DNA of 64,000 nucleotides from Xylona heveae TC161 (taxonomy: Eukaryota > Ascomycota > Xylonomycetes > Xylonales > Xylonaceae): contig NW_017264201.1 in NCBI RefSeq assembly GCF_001619985.1, positions 1,302,001 through 1,366,000 of the forward strand, written 5' to 3'. Each line of letters starts with the position of its first letter. The first letter of the stretch is position 1. A model generated the notes under the pieces. The model was given only the letters and a program-made list of their open reading frames with translations. It was not told where the DNA came from and searched no databases. Positions 57,448-64,000 of the stretch are shown here, piece after piece. A program made the translations under genes and the position numbers.

Positions 57448-59302
57448 ATGTCAGAAAAATCCAGTCAGCTGGAGACTCCCGCTCAGCTCGATCTGGAGAG
57501 CGGTCCGGAATCGGCGTCTCGGGCTGCTGAAGATGGAAAACCAGTGCAACAAGAGAACGATCCAAATATTATCGACTGGGATGGACCCGATGACCCAGAG
57601 AAACCGATGAACTGGCCAAAGTATCGCAAAGCTGGCATTATTGCAACTGTTTGCATGCTGAGATTTGTAACGTACGCTACCCCAAGTCGACATGGTTGCA
57701 GCTGCTTATCAGAAAATGCTCACTTAGGCCTCTTGCATCATCAATGATGGCAGCCGGGTTGGTGCAGATCGAAGAGGACTTCAAAAATGCCGGAGTGATG
57801 TTCATCACCTTTTCTGTCTCAATATACGTATGAAGCGATGGATTTTTTTTATATGTACTGCATTAACGCTAATGCTTTTTAGATTATTGGGTTTGGTCTC
57901 GGACCATTGGCTTTGGCACCCTTATCCGAAGTTTACGGTCGGAATATAATCTACCATATCGGGAATATCATGTTCACTGGGTTTACCGTCGGCTGTGGTG
58001 CATCACCCAATGCAGGATCATTGTTCACCTTCCGGCTCCTATCGGGAATTGTTGGCGGAGTACCCTTGACCAATGCCGGGGGAACAATTTCCGATATTGT
58101 TCCCGTTAATCGCCGCGGGTCGTAAGTACAATGGTGCTCTCCTAAAAAAGACATGCAGCTGACCGGCATAGTATCATGACATTATTTACTTTGTGTATGC
58201 TAGTTGGGCCGGTCATTGGCCCGACAGTCGGCGGGTTTCTTAGCGAGGCAGCAGGCTGGCGTTGGATCTTTTGGTTGCTGACAATCATGGTAAGTGATCC
58301 AAATGTCTCGAGAAATTGCTATTGCAGTATATATACTTATCATAGAATACGATTCAGAGCGGCTTGGCTACGTTATTTGGACTTGCTTTTCTTCGTGAGA
58401 CTTACGGTCCAGTCTTGCTGGAGAGGAAAGCAGCCCGACTGCGTAAAGAAACAGGAAACCCTTTACTGCGGGGAAAGGGAAAGATTGATTTGCCCTATCG
58501 CCAACTCTTATTTCGGAATCTGTCGCGTCCAACGAGGATGCTGATATACAGCCCCGTTATTCTAGGAGTCTCGTTATACATGGCGCTTGTATACGGAGTC
58601 ATCTACCTCCTATTTACAACATTCTCGGTTGTTTTCCAAAAAACATATGGATTTTCTGAAGGGATTGCAGGTCTGTCATATCTTGGTACCGGCGTTGGTA
58701 TGGTCATTGCTCTTTTTAGCATGGGGTGGTATAGTGATGCCATTCACATACGCTTGACTAAGAAGTATGGCACTGAGCTACCAGAGTACGTTAGAATTCT
58801 GCCATTACATTACCTCCGAGCAAAAAACAATGCTGATAAATCAAGGTATCGACTTGCCCCGTTGCTTCCCGGAACCATTGCACTTCCAATCGGACTTTTC
58901 ATATACGGCTGGACAGCACAGTATAAAGTCCATTGGATAGTTCCCATTATTGGCACTGCTTTTGTAGGTATTGCCACTACTGGTTCGTTTGTAAGTTGGC
59001 CAAAATTATCCTTTGTATGATCAGAAATTCTTAACGCCATTAACAATTCACAGAATACGATCCAAATTTACCTTGTAGATGCATACACTGTACATGCAGC
59101 CAGTGCTTTGGCTGCGAATAGTCTGGTTCGTAGCCTAGCAGGTGGACTAGTTCCTCTTGGGGGGCCAAGCCTGTATAGCAATCTCGGTCTCGGATGGGGA
59201 AATTCCTTGCTTGCTTTTCTAGCCATTTTTTTTGCAATTTTTCCTTTGTTATTTTATAAATTTGGCGAGCGGTGGAGGAAGAGGTATAGTGTCAGCTTCT
59301 AG
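57448..59302 (+). CDS. MFS transporter, DHA1 type (second cluster transporter)
   Basis: Seven exons (57448-57671, 57728-57827, 57883-58121, 58172-58289, 58358-58785, 58846-58990, 59054-59302) give 500 aa. The long hydrophilic N-terminus with IIDWDGPDDPEKPMNWPKYR is the hallmark of the fungal polyamine/drug DHA1 group. PLSEVYGRNIIYHIGNI, NAGGTISDIVPVNRRG and GPVIGPTVGGFLSEAAGWRW (motif C) follow in order, then LPGTIALPIGLFIYGWTAQY and the VDAYTVHAASALAANSLVRS end. It differs clearly from the preceding transporter, so the two are not a recent tandem copy. The role is probably export of the acid product. Confidence 0.88.
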
Positions 59303-59592
59303 ATTACGGTGCTCGACTCTACAAGCCAATGTGATAAATGCATTAGAATGAGAAGACGTATAGTGATTATGATTGGTGTTTATTTAAACATGGATCGTCT
59401 ATTGAATCACAAATTTAAAATAACACATTATATTATTATATAAAATCTTTGGAAGATATTAGAATTTATAGATTAACATGAAATTGGCTACGTAAATTTA
59501 GCAAAACACAATTATATCATCTGGATTAATATAGAGCTGATTATAGAAGTCAGCCAAGACTAGAGTTGTCCGATTGCCAATCTATAGGACGA

Positions 59593-61105
59593 CTATTTAA
59601 TGCCTTCAGGAGTCTCGAAGAGAGAAGCAAAGTATTCCTGGCGTGACTGGCTTGCCGGATCAAGGTATGGCTTCTCCGCTGTTGAAAGAACGCGGAAACC
59701 ACGGCGCCTTCCTACTTGGTCTTGGATAGGAGCATGGTATGTACACCTATTATCCCAAATGGCTTGGGTAAAAGAAATGTTAACATAGTTACCGACTTTC
59801 CCAGACAGTTCAAACTGGTATATGGCTGGGTCAATCGAGACAGAGAGAGAGTCCTCTAAAGACAAAAAAGAGGTACATACCGATGTCATTTTCGTTCTCC
59901 CAGCGAAAACGCACCTGAAGGTCTGGATTCTCTGCAATCAACTTGAGAACCTTCTTGAGAAGATGCACACTTTCTGCAACGCTCACGTCGTGGATTTGCT
60001 CGCAGTGGACACCAGCTGCAAATACGCTCTTCCATCCGGTGATGGGATGAGTACGAACAACGGGATGTCGATTTCTAAAGCCGGTGCCGACATTAGCCGG
60101 CGAGCCCCGTGGTCCATGAAAGGCAGTTTTTCCTCGGGCCTCGCTGAAAGAGTTTAGGGCTTGCTGCGAATGAGTTGCTTCGAGACTATCAAAAAGCTGG
60201 ATAGTTTTGTCATTATATGCACTTGATATCTTCTTGCATTTTCGTTCCAGCCTCTTTATGGCAGTTGCAGTACTAGTATAGCTCCTGGAAGTAGAACTTA
60301 CCTTTTGATATGGCACTGAAAGTCGATCGTAGACTTCATACCCACTGGCCCAGATAGTATCTTAACTAATTATTAGTCTCGTAATTAAAAACCCTGTTTG
60401 GAAATTCATTTTTCTCTGCTTCACTCTCCGAGTTTTCTATTTTCTTTTGCCATGCTCTGAAAAATAAAATTGAATATAAAACAAATGAAATGAGATGAAA
60501 AATAGAATTTAAAAAAGATATTCATTAACGGACCTCACTTACCTCCTCCTCCACCTGGAGGCAACTCCGTCAATCTCAGGCTGCTAAAATCAGGCGGATT
60601 CAGCTCAAATGACATATCACTGTGCCACTCGTAGATCCCTGTTTGCTTCTTGTTGCCCTTCAGATCCTTTCCATACATTTTCTTCAGGCGATCTGGATCT
60701 AGCGTTGCGAGTTCTGGGTCTTCCTCGCCCAAGACATTCCAGAGTGGATGAATGTAGAGTCCGTTTTCCTCGGGCCGGCCCGATAGGGCTCCGAGGCGGT
60801 ACAGGAGCTCCTTGTGTAGCTCGCCATTGAGGTTCGTCTGGTGACGGAAGAAGACCACGCCTCGCTGAGCGACTATGGTTCTCATAGGTTAGAACACTCC
60901 CAGCAAAGTTCGATTTACGGGTAGACATACTGAGGATGGCCAGATCACGAATCAAATCATCCGATGTCTCTGCCCGAAGCCATTCGGCAAGGTCAACATT
61001 CTTGAATTCAGTGCCAATGCAAGGCGTGAGTTGGAAATGATCAAATTGATTGAGAGTTCCACTGAGCTGCAAAGGAGCGGGATACTCGATCTTCGAGGGG
61101 CTCAT
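59593..61105 (-). CDS. TauD-family Fe(II)/2-oxoglutarate dioxygenase of the cluster
   Basis: Five exons (60931-61105, 60543-60872, 60302-60360, 59881-60196, 59593-59762) give 349 aa. The start is the ATG at 61105, since the nine bases upstream in the same frame begin with TTG. Iron ligands are the H-x-D pair in YEWHSDMSFEL and the distal His in RCTYHAPIQDQ, followed by the 2-oxoglutarate Arg in GRRRGFRVLS. GVVFFRHQTNL, LFDSLEATHSQQ and NRHPVVRTHPITGWKSVF complete the TauD pattern. Intron 3 is long (105 bp), and its acceptor was chosen by family fit; a nearer acceptor would add about 16 residues. It likely hydroxylates or desaturates the alkyl chain of the cluster product. It is a different protein from the dioxygenase at 21.6-23.2 kb. 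Confidence 0.88.
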
Positions 61106-61676
61106 TGTTGCCAAGGTTGATTACAGGAGATATGCTACTTGAAGTCATGCAAATGAAAGTCAAATGAGACATATCAACCCAGCTTCCGCATCCCTTGCTA
61201 GGTCATTCTAAGAAGATATATCCAGCTGATGCAAAGAAGAGACTAGAAGTTACTCTAGAGCATCATGCAAACACAAGTTCAAGCTCGGGCTTTCGTTCAG
61301 TTCGTAATTTCAACTGCCGATGGATCTCGGAACTTCAAAGAACCGAACCGGAGGCAGAAGATTCCGCAAAGAATTCTGTTGTTTGATTGTAAAAAGGAGC
61401 AATGCAGGATAGCCTTCATATCGGAAAATGTACTCTTTGCTCTCGTTATCATCTCTATTCATGACCGATGGAAATTTTCGGCAGATGTGTGGCTATAACA
61501 TATATACTCTAGGAAAATAATTGTACTTACAAATCTAAATTTTTAAAAATCTTCATATGACCGGGCATGTCAATCCAAGTTAGATTATTTTCAACACATT
61601 TCCAAGCTCAACATAATCTATTAATACGCAGTGAAGCATATAGAACAGTCAAGAATTGCCAGACCTATCTATAGCT
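61106..61676. other. Intergenic
   Basis: A 571-bp spacer between two minus-strand cluster genes. It is AT-rich with no gene I can support. Confidence 0.6.
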
Positions 61677-64000
61677 TCAATTTGCTTTCCCTTTATCTAG
61701 ATCTACAGGGCCCTCATGGGGGAGTCCACTCAAATCATCTGTGCCGTCCCAATCATTGATCCAGTCAAATGGTAGACTCAGGTCTGTCTCCGAGAATTGA
61801 TGCAAAAGCTCGGGATCTATGAGAGGAGGTGGAGACAGTGTCGACGACGCAGACAACAAAAATCGAGATGGTGAGGGCTGTTCCACAGGAGCGACGTTTT
61901 CTGAAAAGGAAGGTTGTGGAGACCTAAGAGGCGTGGGGGAGCCCGTGTCAAGATGAGCTGATACATCATGGCTAGATGCTGTGCCTATCAGTCCAATCCA
62001 ATCCTTTACAGACGCGGATTGAGTGGCATCGCTTCCTTCTGCATGTTCTAGGCGCCGCTTCTTGCGTGCTCGACAGGCACTTGCATGTTTAATGACTGCA
62101 GCAGTGAGCTCATAGCATCTACTTGTGGCAGTGAGGGTCTTTGCACAATAAGTTGAAGGGTGATCTGCTTTGCTGACACTCCGCAAAATAGACACGACGC
62201 GGTGCACAAGTTTAAGATCCTCAGGAACGCAGGTCGTTCTAGGGTACCTGAGTAGCCTTGAGAAAATCTCAGAGAAGGCCGAAAAGGGGCAGAACTCAAA
62301 GATCCTAACAAAGCTTAGTAGTGTAATGCGGCAAAGAACAAAATCGGCTTCTAACAAGTACGAACCTGCGCAATGCCGCTTCTTTCCCTCGAAGCTCTGC
62401 CGCATCATCGAGATCGATAATTCTGCCAATAGTGGCACGGGCTTCGTCTAAACATTGCCTGTCCCCTAAAGCGTCGGTACTGAACCGCATCACCATAACT
62501 AGACACATGCCATAAAGTGTAAGCAGCTCAGGGCCGACATAGTGACATGGATGGCTTGGTGAATTGTCATTATTAGAGAGCAAGGACTCGTTCAATAAGA
62601 GCCAACGTTGCAGCTCATGCTGTAGCCGGTAGACTGCATCTTCTCGTAATCTGGTTGACTGTTGGACAGCCTGTGCAGAATATAGACTTGTGTAAATTTG
62701 CTCCTGGATTTTGCTGAGATGGATGCGAGCGAGAAACATTTGCTGTGGAATGTCGTCTGTGGCAGGGGAAGGAAGGGGAACATTGCAGTCATATGAGGGT
62801 AGGGTACATGGCTTGCCAGTTAGGAAAAAGATGGCTTTGTCCAAAACAAATAGACACCAAAAGAGATTTTGACGTTCGGGTGAAAGTAATGAATGAGAAG
62901 CCAAGGAATAAGGTCGCTGCTGGTGCAAACCCATACCCTTGGCACAATGAGATGCATGTTCCATTAGAAGTTCTGCAACTTCAATTTGAAAATTGTCTAG
63001 TGCAAAGAGACACTTCTGCCTTGTCAGTATCAGAGTGTTAAGACATTGTAGCACTGCATCCTTAAGAGGGAGTGCGTGTACAACAGAGTGCAAATAAAAG
63101 AAGAAAGAGGGAGAGGGGAGAGAGGAAGAGAAAAGAGCGGGACTAAAAGGGTCCCCCTTACAAATGATACTAAAGCTTGCACAGTAACAAATTTTGGCTT
63201 TAGCAACTGGCCAGCATCTCGAAATGCACGCCGAAGGTTTACAAGGAAAGGCTTGAGAAGCTCCGCGTCCATCACCTTTTCATTCGTATCCTGTGGCGTA
63301 CTGCGATATTTTGCACAGAGTGTATGAGATGTAATGCAGTTTAGTATGAGATATAGAGCAATATCTTGCTCCTCGGGGGGTGATGAATAAGCATTTCGGA
63401 TGTAGTCGTATATCTGGCTTTTCTCAAATATAGGGAAAACAGTATTTATCTGCTCCAGGAAAGGCTGAACTAGCGCGTTGACGAGGCCTTCGGATGGCAG
63501 GGTAATTGACTGATTATCATGAGAAAGATCAGCATAATCATTGTGCACAAAAAGGCGGAAGGCGTCCTGGCATAATTGAGATAGCCATGTATAAACATTC
63601 ATCTTTGGGTCATCTTGACCCTCTGTGTTCTCTGGAAGAGCTGTTTGGCTTCTTAAGCGTTGCTCTAGGGCCAGTATAGCATTTCGAATCAGCAGTAGCA
63701 TCGAACTGGACCCGTGGTGCTTCTCGATGCCATTATCCTCGAAAGCAACATGATTGCATTCTGATCTAGACGGGGACACTTGGGTTGCGCGGAGAACCTC
63801 GACCTCCGGTAATATTTTAGGTTCACACGGATTTTGATCGCCACGGGGCAGGATTGCAGTACCACTGATCTGCTGAATAGCATTAAGTGACTGCCGAAGT
63901 GCATCTTCAATGCGATCTAAGCGGGCATGAAGAGAGTCAGGTGTGGTAGAGTGATCGCTCGCCGGCCTGGCTTCTTCCAGCATCTGCAAGCGCCCTTCGA
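61677..64000 (-). CDS. Fungal-specific transcription factor, Zn2Cys6 type, N-terminus beyond window
   Basis: Three exons are visible: 63162 to the right edge, 62366-63060 and 61677-62304, about 720 residues. The N-terminal part shows a coiled heptad-like segment (LHARLDRIEDALRQSLNAIQ) that usually follows a Zn2Cys6 DNA-binding cluster. The cluster itself would lie upstream of 64000 and is not seen. The middle matches the fungal-specific regulatory domain: LVQPFLEQINTVFPIFEK, AELLMEHASHCAKGMGLHQQ, ERQNLFWCLFVLDKAIFFLT and GKPCTLPSYDCNVPLP. The C-terminus is acidic and Pro/Ser-rich (WINDWDGTDDLSGLPHEGP), like an activation region. It is the best candidate for the pathway-specific activator of the 41-64 kb cluster. 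Confidence 0.85.

Noticed and set aside
54994-59302. Recent tandem duplication of MFS genes
   Set aside because: The two proteins differ in N-terminus, exon number and most loops; they are separate lineages of the DHA1 group.

Overview
The window is genomic DNA of a filamentous ascomycete. The genes carry short (40-110 bp) GT-AG introns with fungal branch sites, and several families are typical of Eurotiomycetes (AzgA purine permease, Dal5-type transporters, Zn2Cys6 regulators, fungal glucokinase, MIC19). An Aspergillus/Penicillium-like organism is likely, but the species cannot be read from the sequence. There are about 25 protein-coding genes, one relic gene, one small transposon-like element and several simple repeats. 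I found no tRNA, rRNA or CRISPR array.

Positions 1-8.3 kb look like conserved core genome: an HSP90-like ATPase protein (cut by the window edge), an NAA50-like N-acetyltransferase, a glucokinase, the MICOS subunit MIC19 and a histidine phosphatase of the SHB17 type. A gene-poor stretch follows, with a roughly 0.4 kb inverted-repeat element (8.78-9.19 kb).

Positions 10-40 kb look like an accessory region of catabolic and transport genes separated by long AT-rich spacers: a Dal5-type transporter, an amidase, a kynurenine-formamidase-like hydrolase, an HNH-nuclease relic, a purine permease, a TauD-type dioxygenase, a Cys/Met-metabolism PLP enzyme, an HpcH/HpaI aldolase, a GST, a flavin-binding split-barrel protein, a beta-lactamase-like protein, a bZIP-ankyrin gene and an aminotransferase (the last two possibly broken), a monocarboxylate-type MFS transporter and a GNAT protein. 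Many of these handle nitrogen- or sulfur-containing small molecules.

Positions 41.3-64 kb form the most striking region, a compact biosynthetic gene cluster: citrate-synthase-like enzyme, fatty acid synthase alpha subunit (five exons, 1823 aa), SMP-30 lactonohydrolase, a PrpD-family protein very like Aspergillus terreus cis-aconitate decarboxylase, a PaaK-like adenylate-forming enzyme, two MFS transporters, a TauD dioxygenase and a fungal-specific regulator that runs off the right edge. The inferred logic is that a dedicated FAS makes a short or medium acyl chain, the citrate synthase condenses it with oxaloacetate to an alkylcitrate, and dehydration plus CAD-like decarboxylation gives an alkylitaconate-type acid. 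The dioxygenase and lactonohydrolase would tailor it and the MFS proteins would export it. The FAS beta subunit and a separate alkylcitrate dehydratase are not in the window and are expected beyond 64,000. At the level of gene families the set resembles the oryzine and hexylitaconic/alkylcitric acid clusters of Aspergillus.
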